A DNA stretch of 64,000 bases from Rhizobium sp. 32-5/1 (GTDB lineage: Bacteria; Pseudomonadota; Alphaproteobacteria; Rhizobiales; Rhizobiaceae), in assembly GCF_029537235.1 (NCBI RefSeq), contig NZ_CP120638.1, positions 3,970,501 to 4,034,500 of the forward strand, given 5' to 3'. The position numbers and the translations under genes are program-made. Positions 9,072 to 17,999 of this stretch are shown here, one piece after another; positions within the stretch are counted from its first letter, which is position 1, and the number at the start of each line of letters is the position of its first letter. Under the pieces are notes generated by a model that ran no database searches, was not told the origin of the DNA, and saw only the letters and a list, made by a program, of their open reading frames with translations.

Positions 9072-9959
9072 CTAACCGACGAAATCCGACTTTCGGTAGC
9101 CCTGGATATACAGCAGGGCGGTGAGGTCGGCATGGTCGATCCGGATCTTGGCCTGCGCGGCAACGGTCGGCTTGGCGTGCAGGGCAACGCCGGAACCGGC
9201 GAGCTGGATCATGCCGAGGTCATTGGCGCCGTCGCCGACGGCCAAGGCGTCATCCGTCGTGATTCCGAGCCGGCCGGCGATCTCGATGAGTGCATCGACC
9301 TTGGCCTGTTTGCCAAGAATGGGTTCGGCGACTTCACCGGTGAGATAGCCGTCCTTTTCGATGAGGATATTGGCGCGGTTTTCGTCGAAGCCGAGCGTGG
9401 CGGCGATGCGGCTGGTGAAGACGGTGAAGCCGCCGGAAACCAGGGCCGTGTAAAATCCTTTTGCCTTCATCGTGGCGATCAGCTGCGGGCCGCCGTGGGT
9501 GAGCGTGATATGCTTGGCGATGACATCGTCGACCACGCCGATCGGCAGTCCCTTGAGCAGGGCGACCCGTTCGATGAGCGCCGGCTCAAAGGCGATCTCG
9601 CCGTTCATGGCGCGCGCCGTGATCGTCGCCACCTCGCTTTTCAGGCCGACTTCCGCTGCGAGTTCATCGATACATTCCTGGCCGATCATGGTGGAATCCA
9701 TATCGGCGATCAGCAGCTTCTTGCGGCGCGTTTCCGCGTCCTGGACGACGATATCGACCTTTTGCGATCCGATTGCCGTGCGCAGGTCCGCTTCCGCCGT
9801 CGCGGGATCGGTGCCGTCCCGAAGCACGATGTCGCAGGCGACACCGTCGGCCAGCCAGTAGAGGCCGGAGGATGGCACTGCGGATTCCGCGGTTTCCGCG
9901 AGCCGGGCGGTCAGAACAGGATTTGACGGATTGGCAACAAGCGTGGCAACGAAGGCCAT
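9072..9959 (-). CDS. serB: phosphoserine phosphatase
   Basis: Last step of serine synthesis, hydrolysing phosphoserine. It is a HAD-superfamily enzyme of 295 residues. The catalytic motif DMDST has its aspartates at residues 86 and 88; later come SGGFTVFTSRIA, the lysine region GKQAKVDAL and GDGANDLGMI. The N-terminal 75 residues form the extra domain seen in rhizobial SerB (MAFVATLVANPSNPVLT). The start codon at 9957-9959 lies 1 bp from the miaA start on the other strand, so each gene's promoter must lie in the other's coding region or further away. Confidence 0.95.
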   Translation of the reverse strand: MAFVATLVANPSNPVLTARLAETAESAVPSSGLYWLADGVACDIVLRDGTDPATAEADLRTAIGSQKVDIVVQDAETRRKKLLIADMDSTMIGQECIDELAAEVGLKSEVATITARAMNGEIAFEPALIERVALLKGLPIGVVDDVIAKHITLTHGGPQLIATMKAKGFYTALVSGGFTVFTSRIAATLGFDENRANILIEKDGYLTGEVAEPILGKQAKVDALIEIAGRLGITTDDALAVGDGANDLGMIQLAGSGVALHAKPTVAAQAKIRIDHADLTALLYIQGYRKSDFVG

Positions 9960-9960
9960 G

Positions 9961-10854
9961 ATGAGAAACCTTGAAAACGGACAGGATGCGATCCTGATAA
10001 CCGGGCCGACCGCCAGCGGCAAGTCCGCTCTTGCCGTGCGGCTGGCCAAAGCGCATGGCGGTGTCGTCATCAATGCCGACAGCATGCAGGTCTATGACAC
10101 GCTGCGGGTTCTCACCGCCCGGCCGTCGCAAGAGGACATGGGCGGCGTTCCGCATCATCTCTACGGCCATGTACCCGCCGGGCGGCACTATTCCACGGGG
10201 GAATGGTTTCGCGATGCCGTCGAAGTGCTGAAATCCGTCCGGGATGCGGGGCTGATACCGGTCTTTGTCGGTGGCACGGGGCTGTATTTCAAGGCGCTGA
10301 CGGGCGGTCTCTCCGATATGCCAGCAGTGCCCGACGACATCAGGGCGGGCTTGCGCGCACAGCTTGCGACCGAAGGGGCGGAGCATATGCACACGTTTCT
10401 CGCGCGACGAGATCCCGAAACGGCGGCCATCCTGCGGCCCGGCGATGGGCAACGCATCCTACGGGCGCTGGAGATCGTCGAGGCGACAGGGCAGTCGATC
10501 CGCGTGTTTCAGGCGCGCAGCGGCCCAGTTGCAGTCGATCCTGAGCGGGCGATGAAGATGATCGTGCTTCCGGATCGGGCAATCCTGCGCGAGCGCATCA
10601 ACCGGCGATTCGCGCAGATGCTCGATGCGGGTGCGGTGGAGGAAGTGCGCGCACTGCTGGCCCTCAGTCTGAAGCCGGAGATGCCGGCGATGAAGGCCAT
10701 AGGCGTACCGCAGATCGCCGCCATGCTCGATGGCGCGATGATCCGCGAAACCGTCATCGAGACGGCTTCTGCGGCCACACGGCAATATGCCAAGCGCCAG
10801 ATGACCTGGTTTCGCAACCAGCTGGACGAGAGCTGGGCGATCGTTGCGACGTAG
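9961..10854 (+). CDS. miaA: tRNA dimethylallyltransferase
   Basis: Adds the isopentenyl group to A37 of tRNAs reading UNN codons. The P-loop GPTASGKS lies at residues 15-22, followed by the typical VVINADSMQVYDTLRVLTARP and FVGGTGLYFKALTGGLSDMP. Near the end is RQYAKRQMTWFRNQ. Two adjacent ATGs (9958, 9961) are possible; 9961 has the better distance to GAAGG. Length is normal (about 297 residues). It is divergent from serB with essentially no intergenic space. Confidence 0.95.
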   Translation: MRNLENGQDAILITGPTASGKSALAVRLAKAHGGVVINADSMQVYDTLRVLTARPSQEDMGGVPHHLYGHVPAGRHYSTGEWFRDAVEVLKSVRDAGLIPVFVGGTGLYFKALTGGLSDMPAVPDDIRAGLRAQLATEGAEHMHTFLARRDPETAAILRPGDGQRILRALEIVEATGQSIRVFQARSGPVAVDPERAMKMIVLPDRAILRERINRRFAQMLDAGAVEEVRALLALSLKPEMPAMKAIGVPQIAAMLDGAMIRETVIETASAATRQYAKRQMTWFRNQLDESWAIVAT

Positions 10855-10857
10855 CTA

Positions 10858-10925
10858 AGATTGCATCGCTGCATCATCCCAGCGCGCACTGAAGCCACGA
10901 GATGCCGTGACAGCAGATGCAATCT
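10858..10925. repeat. 10-bp inverted repeat between miaA and herA-like gene
   Basis: AGATTGCATC at 10858-10867 and GATGCAATCT at 10916-10925 are perfectly complementary, with 48 bp between them that holds further GCATC/GATGC copies. The arms can be extended past a one-base bulge. It lies between two converging genes and lacks a T-run, so it is an atypical terminator or another RNA structure. Confidence 0.5.
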
Positions 10926-10931
10926 TCGGCG

Positions 10932-13008
10932 CTATTTCCGGATGATGCTGCTCAGCGGCTTTTTCAGCAGGCTTTCGCGCAGGGATGGCGGGCGGGCCGG
11001 CGGATCGCCCGAGGGGGCTAGCGTTGGCGGATCACGCAGCGGTGTGCGATAGGGGTCTGCCTGCTGCCTTGGCGCGGGTTCTTCGGAAAGGATCTGGTTG
11101 CGGATCTGGTTGAAGCGATCGAGCTGCGGGTTTGCCGGGCCGTCGGCCCGTGGCAGCATGCCGGCATTGTAGGGTTCGGGGGCCGGTGCTGACGCGGGTT
11201 GCGGCGGCATACGGCGGTCGTATTCCGGCTGCTCCGCCCTGTCGTAGACCTCGCCCATCTCGTCCGCCGTCGCCGGCTTCTGGCTGGCGAGGTAACTCTG
11301 CTGGAAACCGGTTATGTCAGGCCCGCCCAGCGCACGCATGCGGTTGACGATATTGCGCAGATCGACCGTTGCCGGGTTGTCTTCGGTGATCTTGGCAGTC
11401 GCGCCATTTGCCTTTGGAAGGCGTTCTTCGACCACGCGGGTAAAACGCATTCGCATCGGCACGGCGACGGCTTCGCCGAATGCGATGGCTTCGCCGTTGC
11501 CGATCGAGGATATGAAACTTGTTGTGGACGCCGACGAATTGGAGATCGCGGCGCGGATAATGTCCTGGTCGCGGTCGTTGGCAAGGCGCATGGCAAAGAC
11601 CGTCGAACATTGCGACAGGATCGTCGGGTCGAGTTCGCCGGGGCGCTGGGTGATGATGCCGAGCGAAACGCCGTATTTCCGGCCCTCCTTGGCGATGCGG
11701 GCGATGGCCTGGCGGGTCGGCAGAAAGCCGAGGCTCTGATCGGCCGGAACATAGCGGTGCGCCTCTTCGCAGACGACCAGCATGTGCACGCCGCCATTGC
11801 TCCAGAGGCCGATTTCAAAGGCCATCCGGCAAAGGACCGAGGCGACCGAATTGACGACTTCGGAGGGGATGCCGGCCAGCTGGAAGGTGGCAATCGGGCG
11901 ACCATCCCCGGGATGCGGAAAATCTTGGCGATGGTTTCGAGGATCGTGTCGGTGATCGTGTTCGAGGAGAACATGAAAGTATAACGCGGATCATTGATCG
12001 CCGCGATGACTTTGACCTTCAGCGAGCGCAGATGCGGCTTTTCGCTGCGGCCTTCCAGCCGTCCGATGCGTTCATCGATCATGGCGAGAAGATCTGCCAT
12101 GCGATAGGGAACCGGTGTATCGGCGGTGATCGAGCTTTTTCAGTGTTCCGCCGCATCAGGCCTGAGTCCATCGAACCCTTGAAGGCTTTCTTGGCATCGG
12201 GAATGACATCGCGCAGCACGTCGAGCTCTTCCGGTACGGGCGGCCGGCCGCGGAAGATGACCTCGGCGAATTCTTCCAGCTTCATCAGCCAGAAGGGCAG
12301 GTCCAGCGTATCGGTGTCGATGACAACAGCCAGATCGGGGAAGGCGGCGGCGAATTCGTTGTGCGGATCGAGGATCAGGACGCGGAGTTTCGGATCGGAG
12401 GCGATCGCCTTGTTGAGCAGGAGCGAGACGGCGGTGGATTTGCCGACGCCTGTCGTGCCGACGATGGCGAAATGTTTCGACAGCATCGAGGGGACATGGA
12501 TCGCGGCATCGAGCGTTTCGTCCTGCGTCAGCTTGCCGATTATGCAGGTATCGTTCTTGCCGGTATCGTAGATGCGTGCGAGGTCGGCGGTGCGGATGCG
12601 GTGGGCAATGGCGCCGAGATAGGGATACTGGCTGATGCCCGCGGAAAATTCCTCGCGGCCGGACGGCCCGACATGGACCTCGCCCATCAGTTCGACTTCG
12701 ATGCTGAAGAGGTTGTCGACTTCCTCGCCCCAGTCATTGGTGGAGGTGTGCATGGAATAGACAAGGGCAACGACGCGGTTTTCGCCGACCGAGATCGAGA
12801 TCAACCGGCCGACGGACCAGAGTTCGGTCAGCGATGTCTCACCGTTTTCCGCCAGCGCTGCGATCGTTGCACGCGAACCGCTGCACGCGACAACACGGCC
12901 CAGAAAGCGATTTCCGCGCTTCAAGGCGTCACGCCGTTCCTGTTCGCCGGCGCTTATCGATGTATGAAGCTCATTATTCAGCACGCAAAACCTCTGCACA
13001 TTCGTCAT
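10932..13008 (-). CDS. HerA-like ATP-binding protein, DUF87 (two frameshifts)
   Basis: HerA/FtsK-superfamily ATPase of about 692 residues with the DUF87 domain. From ATG 13008 (MTNVQRFCVL), a beta-barrel-like region at residues 30-160 precedes Walker A GTTGVGKST at about 184-192 and Walker B LRVLILDPHNEF. The last part holds VVCEEAHRYVPAD and ISSIGNGEAIAFGEAV, then a proline-rich tail. Two one-base losses break the frame: an A run at 12134-12138 and a G run at 11905-11909 (plus-strand T and C runs). With one base added at each, the protein is continuous. HerA proteins act as hexameric DNA translocases, usually with NurA; no NurA gene is in the window. Confidence 0.85.
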
Positions 13009-13099
13009 GGACCGTACTGCAATGGATTTAACAAGTCGTTTCGGGGACTTGCGTCGTTTCGTATCGTTCAGGTTCAAATCGCAGTTTTGGGAAAATTCG

Positions 13100-13128
13100 T
13101 TGACGGGCCGGATGTTTGCGTCTATCAA
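13100..13128 (+). promoter_or_regulatory. candidate ilv operon promoter
   Basis: TTGACG at 13100-13105 and TATCAA at 13123-13128 with a 17-bp spacer. Initiation would be expected at about 13135-13137, on or next to the leader-peptide ATG at 13137, implying a leaderless leader peptide. Confidence 0.5.
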
Positions 13129-13136
13129 TCCCAGCC

Positions 13137-13193
13137 ATGAAAAAACTCTTTGCAATTCTTGTGGTGGGACGGCGCATGGGCAGGATGGTGTAA
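13137..13193 (+). CDS. ilv operon leader peptide
   Basis: Eighteen-codon frame encoding MKKLFAILVVGRRMGRMV with a TAA stop. It contains consecutive Ile-Leu-Val-Val codons plus a further Leu and Val, the end products of the pathway encoded downstream. It is followed by competing hairpins and a terminator before ilvB. Ribosome stalling at these codons when branched-chain aminoacyl-tRNAs are scarce would be expected to change the RNA fold. No ribosome site is visible, but the predicted transcription start is at the ATG, as reported for the trp leader of Sinorhizobium meliloti. The function is inferred from composition and position. Confidence 0.7.
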   Translation: MKKLFAILVVGRRMGRMV

Positions 13194-13248
13194 CCATCCG
13201 GCGATAGCCACCCATGCGCGACACGAGGCTCCTGACGGGGCCTTTTTT
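13172..13248 (+). terminator. ilv attenuator: alternative hairpins and terminator
   Basis: An outer stem GCGCATGGG (13172-13180) / CCCATGCGC (13211-13219) encloses a smaller hairpin GGATGG/CCATCC that contains the leader stop codon. Downstream, GGCTCC (13227) and GGGGCC (13237) form a 6-bp stem with one G-U pair, then six T's at 13243-13248. This is a terminator ahead of ilvB. Which pairing is the antiterminator needs a folding calculation. Confidence 0.65.
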
Positions 13249-13309
13249 ATGCCCTGAAACCAGCTAATCACCTTTCAAAAAAACGCGAGACATGGACGGA
13301 AGCAGGCCA

Positions 13310-15118
13310 ATGAGCGGGACAGACACAAAGACGACGGGACGCCAGGTAGACGGCAGCCAGATGACGGGCGCGGAAATCGTGCTGCAGGCGCTGCGTGACA
13401 ACGGCGTGAAACATATCTTCGGCTATCCGGGCGGTGCCGTCCTGCCGATCTATGACGAGATTTTCCAGCAGGAAGATGTCCAGCACATCCTCGTCCGCCA
13501 CGAGCAGGGTGCCGGCCACATGGCTGAAGGTTACGCCCGCTCCACCGGCAAGGTCGGCGTCATGCTGGTCACCTCCGGCCCCGGCGCGACCAATGCCGTC
13601 ACGCCGCTGCAGGATGCGCTGATGGACAGTATCCCGCTCGTCTGCCTGACCGGCCAGGTTCCGACCTCGCTGATCGGCTCGGACGCGTTCCAGGAATGCG
13701 ACACCGTCGGTATCACGCGGCCCTGCACCAAGCACAACTGGCTGGTCAAGGACGTCAACGAGCTGGCCGGCATCATCCACGAAGCCTTCCGCATCGCCCA
13801 GTCCGGCCGTCCGGGTCCCGTCGTTGTCGATATCCCGAAGGATGTCCAATTCGCGACCGGTACCTACACGCCGAAGTCCGATGTGCCGATCCAGGTCAGC
13901 TACCAGCCGAAGACGCAAGGCGACCTGAAGCGCATCGAGGAAGCGGTCGCGCTGATGAAATCGGCAAGGCGCCCCGTCATCTATTCCGGCGGCGGTGTCA
14001 TCAATTCCGGGCCTGAGGCCTCGCAGCTCCTGCGCGAGCTGGTCGAGCTCACCAATTTCCCGATCACCTCGACCCTGATGGGGCTCGGGGCCTACCCGGC
14101 ATCCGGCAAGAACTGGCTCGGCATGCTCGGCATGCACGGCACCTATGAAGCCAACATGGCGATGCACGACTGCGACGTCATGGTCTGCATCGGCGCCCGC
14201 TTCGACGACCGCATCACCGGCCGGTTGAACGCGTTCTCGCCGAACTCGAAGAAGATCCACATCGACATCGACCCGTCCTCGATCAACAAGAACGTTCGGG
14301 TCGATATTCCTGTTCTCGGCGATATCGGCAATGTTCTCGAAGACATGGTTCGCCTGTGGCGGGCGTCTGCCGGAAAGACGGACAAGGCGCAACTGGCCGA
14401 CTGGTGGGAAGGCATCGTCCGCTGGCGCGGTCGCAATTCGCTCGCCTACAAGATGAGCGACGACGTCATCATGCCGCAATATGCCATCCAGCGCCTCTAT
14501 GAGCTGACCAAGCATCGCGATACCTACATCACGACAGAAGTCGGCCAGCACCAGATGTGGGCCGCGCAGTTTTATGGCTTCGAGCATCCGAACCGCTGGA
14601 TGACGTCTGGTGGCCTCGGCACCATGGGCTACGGCTTCCCGGCGGCGATTGGGGTCCAGGTCGCCCATCCGGACGCGCTGGTCATCGACATTGCCGGCGA
14701 TGCCTCGATCCAGATGTGCATTCAGGAAATGTCCTGTGCCGTGCAGCACAACCTGCCCGTCAAGATCTTCATCCTCAACAACCAGTACATGGGCATGGTG
14801 CGCCAGTGGCAGCAATTGCTGCACGGCAACCGCCTGTCCAACTCCTATACCGAGGCCATGCCCGATTTCGTCAAGCTGGCCGAAGCCTATGGCGGCGTCG
14901 GCATTCGCTGCGACAAGCCGGCCGATCTCGACGGCGCGATCCAGGAGATGATCGACAGTCCTGCACCTGTGATCTTCGACTGCCGCGTTGCCAATCTCGC
15001 CAATTGCTTCCCGATGATCCCGTCCGGCAAGGCGCACAACGAGATGCTTCTGCCTGACGAGGCGACGGACGAGGCGGTCGCCAATGCGATCGACGCCAAG
15101 GGCCGCTCGCTGGTTTGA
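13310..15118 (+). CDS. ilvB: acetolactate synthase large subunit
   Basis: Thiamine-diphosphate enzyme that opens valine, leucine and isoleucine synthesis. The N-terminal domain carries the catalytic glutamate in VRHEQGAGHMAEGYA. The C-terminal domain has the thiamine-diphosphate/Mg motif starting IAGDASIQMC and ending in ILNNQYMGMVRQWQ. ATG 13310 (MSGTDTK) is preferred because GGAAGCAGG precedes it; the ATG at 13292 would add six residues. It follows the candidate attenuator and is 22 bp from the small-subunit gene, with which it forms an operon. The symbol ilvI is also used in rhizobia. Confidence 0.95.
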   Translation: MSGTDTKTTGRQVDGSQMTGAEIVLQALRDNGVKHIFGYPGGAVLPIYDEIFQQEDVQHILVRHEQGAGHMAEGYARSTGKVGVMLVTSGPGATNAVTPLQDALMDSIPLVCLTGQVPTSLIGSDAFQECDTVGITRPCTKHNWLVKDVNELAGIIHEAFRIAQSGRPGPVVVDIPKDVQFATGTYTPKSDVPIQVSYQPKTQGDLKRIEEAVALMKSARRPVIYSGGGVINSGPEASQLLRELVELTNFPITSTLMGLGAYPASGKNWLGMLGMHGTYEANMAMHDCDVMVCIGARFDDRITGRLNAFSPNSKKIHIDIDPSSINKNVRVDIPVLGDIGNVLEDMVRLWRASAGKTDKAQLADWWEGIVRWRGRNSLAYKMSDDVIMPQYAIQRLYELTKHRDTYITTEVGQHQMWAAQFYGFEHPNRWMTSGGLGTMGYGFPAAIGVQVAHPDALVIDIAGDASIQMCIQEMSCAVQHNLPVKIFILNNQYMGMVRQWQQLLHGNRLSNSYTEAMPDFVKLAEAYGGVGIRCDKPADLDGAIQEMIDSPAPVIFDCRVANLANCFPMIPSGKAHNEMLLPDEATDEAVANAIDAKGRSLV

Positions 15119-15140
15119 TGAATAGGAAAGAGACAAGATC

Positions 15141-15713
15141 ATGAACGCACATCTACAGCCGACAGGCTCTGCCTATTTCATCGCCAAGGAAACCGAGAAG
15201 GCGGAAAACCATACGCTTTCGGTTCTGGTCGACAACGAGCCGGGCGTGCTTGCCCGCGTTATCGGCCTGTTTTCCGGCCGGGGCTACAACATCGAAAGCC
15301 TGACGGTCTCGGAGACGGAGCACCAGTCGCACCTGTCGCGCATCACGGTGGTGACGCGCGGTACGCCGCATGTTCTCGAGCAGATCAAGGCGCAGCTGGA
15401 GCGCATCGTTCCGGTTCATCGGGTGGTCGATCTGACGGTGCGCGCCGCCGAACTCGGCCATGACCGGCCGATCGAGCGGGAAGTGGCGCTGGTCAAGGTC
15501 AACGGGCAGGGTGAGACCCGGGCGGAATCGCTGCGGCTCGCCGATGCCTTCCACGCCAAGGTCATCGATGCGACGCTCGAACATTTCATTTTTGAGATCA
15601 CCGGCAAGTCGTCGAAGATCGACCAGTTCGTGGCGATCATGAAGCCGCTCGGCGTCATCGAGGTCTGCCGCACCGGCGTCGCCGCCATGAACCGCGGCCC
15701 GCAGGGGATGTAA
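15141..15713 (+). CDS. ilvN: acetolactate synthase small (regulatory) subunit
   Basis: 190-residue regulatory subunit. The N-terminal ACT domain (HTLSVLVDNEPGVLARVIGL, then FSGRGYNIESLTVS) binds valine for feedback inhibition. The C-terminal ALS_ss domain includes REVALVKVNGQGETRAE and EITGKSSKIDQFVAIMKPLG. It is cotranscribed with ilvB and called ilvH in some genomes. Complete, no frame problem. Confidence 0.95.
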   Translation: MNAHLQPTGSAYFIAKETEKAENHTLSVLVDNEPGVLARVIGLFSGRGYNIESLTVSETEHQSHLSRITVVTRGTPHVLEQIKAQLERIVPVHRVVDLTVRAAELGHDRPIEREVALVKVNGQGETRAESLRLADAFHAKVIDATLEHFIFEITGKSSKIDQFVAIMKPLGVIEVCRTGVAAMNRGPQGM

Positions 15714-15752
15714 CGGGATCCGAGGACGCCACTTTTTCAGTGCGCCCTCAAA

Positions 15753-16592
15753 TCATTTCCAGCGGAACCTTTGCTGCCGGCGGGGAAAGGTATTGTCGAG
15801 GAGGGCGAGGTCGTCTGCGGTCAGTTTTATCGCCACGCTTCCCCGGTTTTCGCGCACCCGTTCGGGCATGCCGGTTTTCGGGATGACGATGACGCCCGGA
15901 TTGCGGATGAGGAAGGCAAGGGCGACTTGCGCGACCGTCGCCTGATGCGCCTTGGCGATGTGGATGAGATCCGGATGGCGCAAGAGGCGGCCCTCGTCGA
16001 GCGGGGAATAGGCCATGATCGGAATGCCCGCAGCCTGGCTTTGCGGCAACAGGTCGTGCTCGATGCCGCGGCGGGCGAGATTGTAGAGCACCTGATTGGT
16101 TGCGGCATTCCCACCGTGGGGCACGCCGGCGAGTTCCTGCATATCGTCGGTGTCGAAATTCGAGACGCCCCAGGCGCCGATCTTGCCGGCTGCTTTCAGC
16201 GCTTCGAAGGCCTCGACCGTTTCCGACAGGCGATAACGGCCGCGCCAATGCAGCAGATAAAGATCGATATGATCCGTGCCGAGCCGTTTCAGGCTCGCCT
16301 CACAGGCCTTGACGGTGCCTTCGCGGCTGGCATTGGAGGGCAGAACCTTGCTGACGATGAAGGCATCGTCGCGCCGTCCGCGCACGGCCTCGGCAACCAC
16401 GCGCTCGGCGCCGCCATCGGCATACATCTCCGCCGTATCGATTAGGCTCATGCCGAGGTCGAGGCCATGCCGCAGGCTTTTCGCCTCGTCGGCAAAGGTC
16501 TTCTTGCTCTCGCCCATATGCCAGGTGCCCTGGCCAATCACGGGCACGGCAATGCCGGAGGGAAGCTTTGTTGTGGCGATCGTATCCGGCAT
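15753..16592 (-). CDS. aldo/keto reductase
   Basis: 279-residue NADPH-dependent aldo/keto reductase. The catalytic tyrosine lies in [16 protein letters not shown] and the general-acid histidine in [10 protein letters not shown]. The end carries the cofactor part [19 protein letters not shown]. The start is MPDTIATTK at 16592; an ATG eight codons upstream is possible. It is divergent from the mazEF-like pair, sharing a short intergenic region with the mazE operator. Physiological substrate unknown. Confidence 0.9.
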   Translation of the reverse strand: MPDTIATTKLPSGIAVPVIGQGTWHMGESKKTFADEAKSLRHGLDLGMSLIDTAEMYADGGAERVVAEAVRGRRDDAFIVSKVLPSNASREGTVKACEASLKRLGTDHIDLYLLHWRGRYRLSETVEAFEALKAAGKIGAWGVSNFDTDDMQELAGVPHGGNAATNQVLYNLARRGIEHDLLPQSQAAGIPIMAYSPLDEGRLLRHPDLIHIAKAHQATVAQVALAFLIRNPGVIVIPKTGMPERVRENRGSVAIKLTADDLALLDNTFPRRQQRFRWK

Positions 16593-16636
16593 GAAGAGGC
16601 TCCTGACGGCTGGCATGATTGTGGTAGTCTGCAGCG

Positions 16637-16659
16637 AATGATATACGATGTCTATCATT
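16637..16659. promoter_or_regulatory. probable MazE autoregulatory operator
   Basis: Perfect 7-bp inverted repeat AATGATA / TATCATT with 9 bp between, ending 11 bp before the antitoxin ATG. This is the usual place for an antitoxin-bound operator. It also overlaps the divergent aldo/keto reductase promoter region. Confidence 0.55.
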
Positions 16660-16670
16660 GAGGTGTTTCC

Positions 16671-16940
16671 ATGACCAAGGTCACAATTTCCAGATGGGGC
16701 AATAGTTCCGCTATCCGGCTTCCAAAAGCCGTGATGGACGAACTGGGCCTTGCTGACGGACAGACGGTCGATCTCACCGTCAAGGATGGCCGCGCGATTA
16801 TCGAGAAGAAGCGGCTGCAACTGGCACCGCCTTTGGAGGAAATGGTCGCGGAGATGAACCGGCTTGGTTGGGAAAACGAGCCTGAGACGGTCGATTGGGG
16901 GCCGGATGTCGGCTCCGAACGTTTCTACGACCATGATTGA
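16671..16940 (+). CDS. mazE: MazE-type antitoxin (AbrB/SpoVT fold)
   Basis: 89-residue antitoxin. The N-terminal swapped-hairpin DNA-binding domain is clear: [20 protein letters not shown] followed by [18 protein letters not shown]. The acidic C-terminus ([20 protein letters not shown], then WGPDVG) would wrap the toxin. The stop overlaps the toxin start by 8 bp, typical of such pairs. The operator upstream suggests autorepression. Confidence 0.88.
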   Translation: MTKVTISRWGNSSAIRLPKAVMDELGLADGQTVDLTVKDGRAIIEKKRLQLAPPLEEMVAEMNRLGWENEPETVDWGPDVGSERFYDHD

Positions 16941-17293
16941 AGCTGTACCGCTTGCAGGCGACATCTATCTCGCCGATCTCGATCCTATTCGCGGCAGCGA
17001 ACAGGCGGGTGTCCGGCCCGTTCTGATCATTTCCTCAAATCTGATGCACGAACGATCGCGTCGAGATCATCGTCTGTCCCATCACCGGCAACATGCAGGT
17101 CTGGACGACAAAGGTCGCCTTGCCGGAGGGACTGAGAACGAAGGGTATGGTTCTGACCGATCAGGTGCGGGCGATCGACAGGAAGGAGCGATTGCTTCGC
17201 CGTGTCGAAACGGTTTCACCGGAGTTCGTGACGGTGGTGCGCAGCTATGTCGGACGCCTGTTGGATCTGGAAGTCCCTGCCAGCGCACGTTGA
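16933..17293 (+). CDS. mazF: MazF/PemK-type toxin (one-base frameshift)
   Basis: Probable sequence-specific mRNA endonuclease. It begins [28 protein letters not shown], the MazF signature with the active-site region [11 protein letters not shown]. The frame breaks at about 17050. Removing one G gives [20 protein letters not shown] and continues to [20 protein letters not shown] at the end, the conserved C-terminal MazF motif. Restored length is about 120 residues, normal for the family. Whether the toxin is active depends on confirming that the extra base is an error. Confidence 0.85.
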
Positions 17294-17376
17294 CCGTGTT
17301 CTTGTCACCATGACAAGTTTGCCCTGTTCAACCCAGATAGGTCAATTATGCTGACCTAAATTCCGGGGAGGATTCC

Positions 17377-17970
17377 ATGCCTTACGATACGCTTCTGGCG
17401 CTGATCCTGTTTGCCTTCACGACGTCAATCACGCCGGGGCCCAACAATATGATGCTGTTCGCGTCGGGCGTGAATTTCGGTTTTATCAAGACCATTCCCC
17501 ACATGTTCGGTATCGGCATGGGCTTTCTGTCGCTGTTGATCGCCGTCGGGCTCGGGCTGGGCGCGCTGCTGCATTCCGTGCCGTTGCTGTACACAGCTTT
17601 GAAATTCGTCGGCTGTGCCTACCTGCTCTACATCGCCTGGAAGATCGGTAGCTCGCGGACGTTGGGCGAGGGCAAGGCAGGGGCCGTTCCGATGACGTTT
17701 CTGCAGGCGGCCGCGTTCCAATGGGTAAATCCGAAAGCCTGGGTCATGGCTGTCTCAGCGATGGCCGCCTATACCAGCGAGGGCAACTACCTGATGAGCG
17801 TCGCCATCGTCGGCGTCATTTTCGCGGTCGTCAATGTTCCGAGCGTTTCGACCTGGGCGGGCTTCGGATCGGCTCTCCGGCAATGGCTGTCCGATCCGGT
17901 GCGCCTGAAATGGTTCAACATCACGATGGCGGTCTTGCTCGTCGCCAGCCTTTGGCCGATGTTGCGCTAA
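17377..17970 (+). CDS. LysE-family amino-acid exporter
   Basis: 197-residue inner-membrane protein with about six predicted helices. The N-terminus FAFTTSITPGPNNMMLFASG and the central FQWVNPKAWVMAVS are diagnostic of the LysE/RhtB superfamily, which exports amino acids and derivatives. ATG 17377 has a GGGGAGGA ribosome site. It begins a same-strand run with the membrane protein at 18000 and nitrile hydratase, spaced 29 bp and less, suggesting one operon. Substrate unknown. Confidence 0.9.
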   Translation: MPYDTLLALILFAFTTSITPGPNNMMLFASGVNFGFIKTIPHMFGIGMGFLSLLIAVGLGLGALLHSVPLLYTALKFVGCAYLLYIAWKIGSSRTLGEGKAGAVPMTFLQAAAFQWVNPKAWVMAVSAMAAYTSEGNYLMSVAIVGVIFAVVNVPSVSTWAGFGSALRQWLSDPVRLKWFNITMAVLLVASLWPMLR

Positions 17971-17999
17971 GGGCACAAGAAGAGAGCGGACTGAAAAGC

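Noticed and set aside
13268-15142. Long 624-codon open frame antisense to ilvB
   Set aside because: It exactly shadows ilvB, has Asp/Arg/Val-biased composition typical of reverse frames in GC-rich DNA, and no domain or ribosome site.
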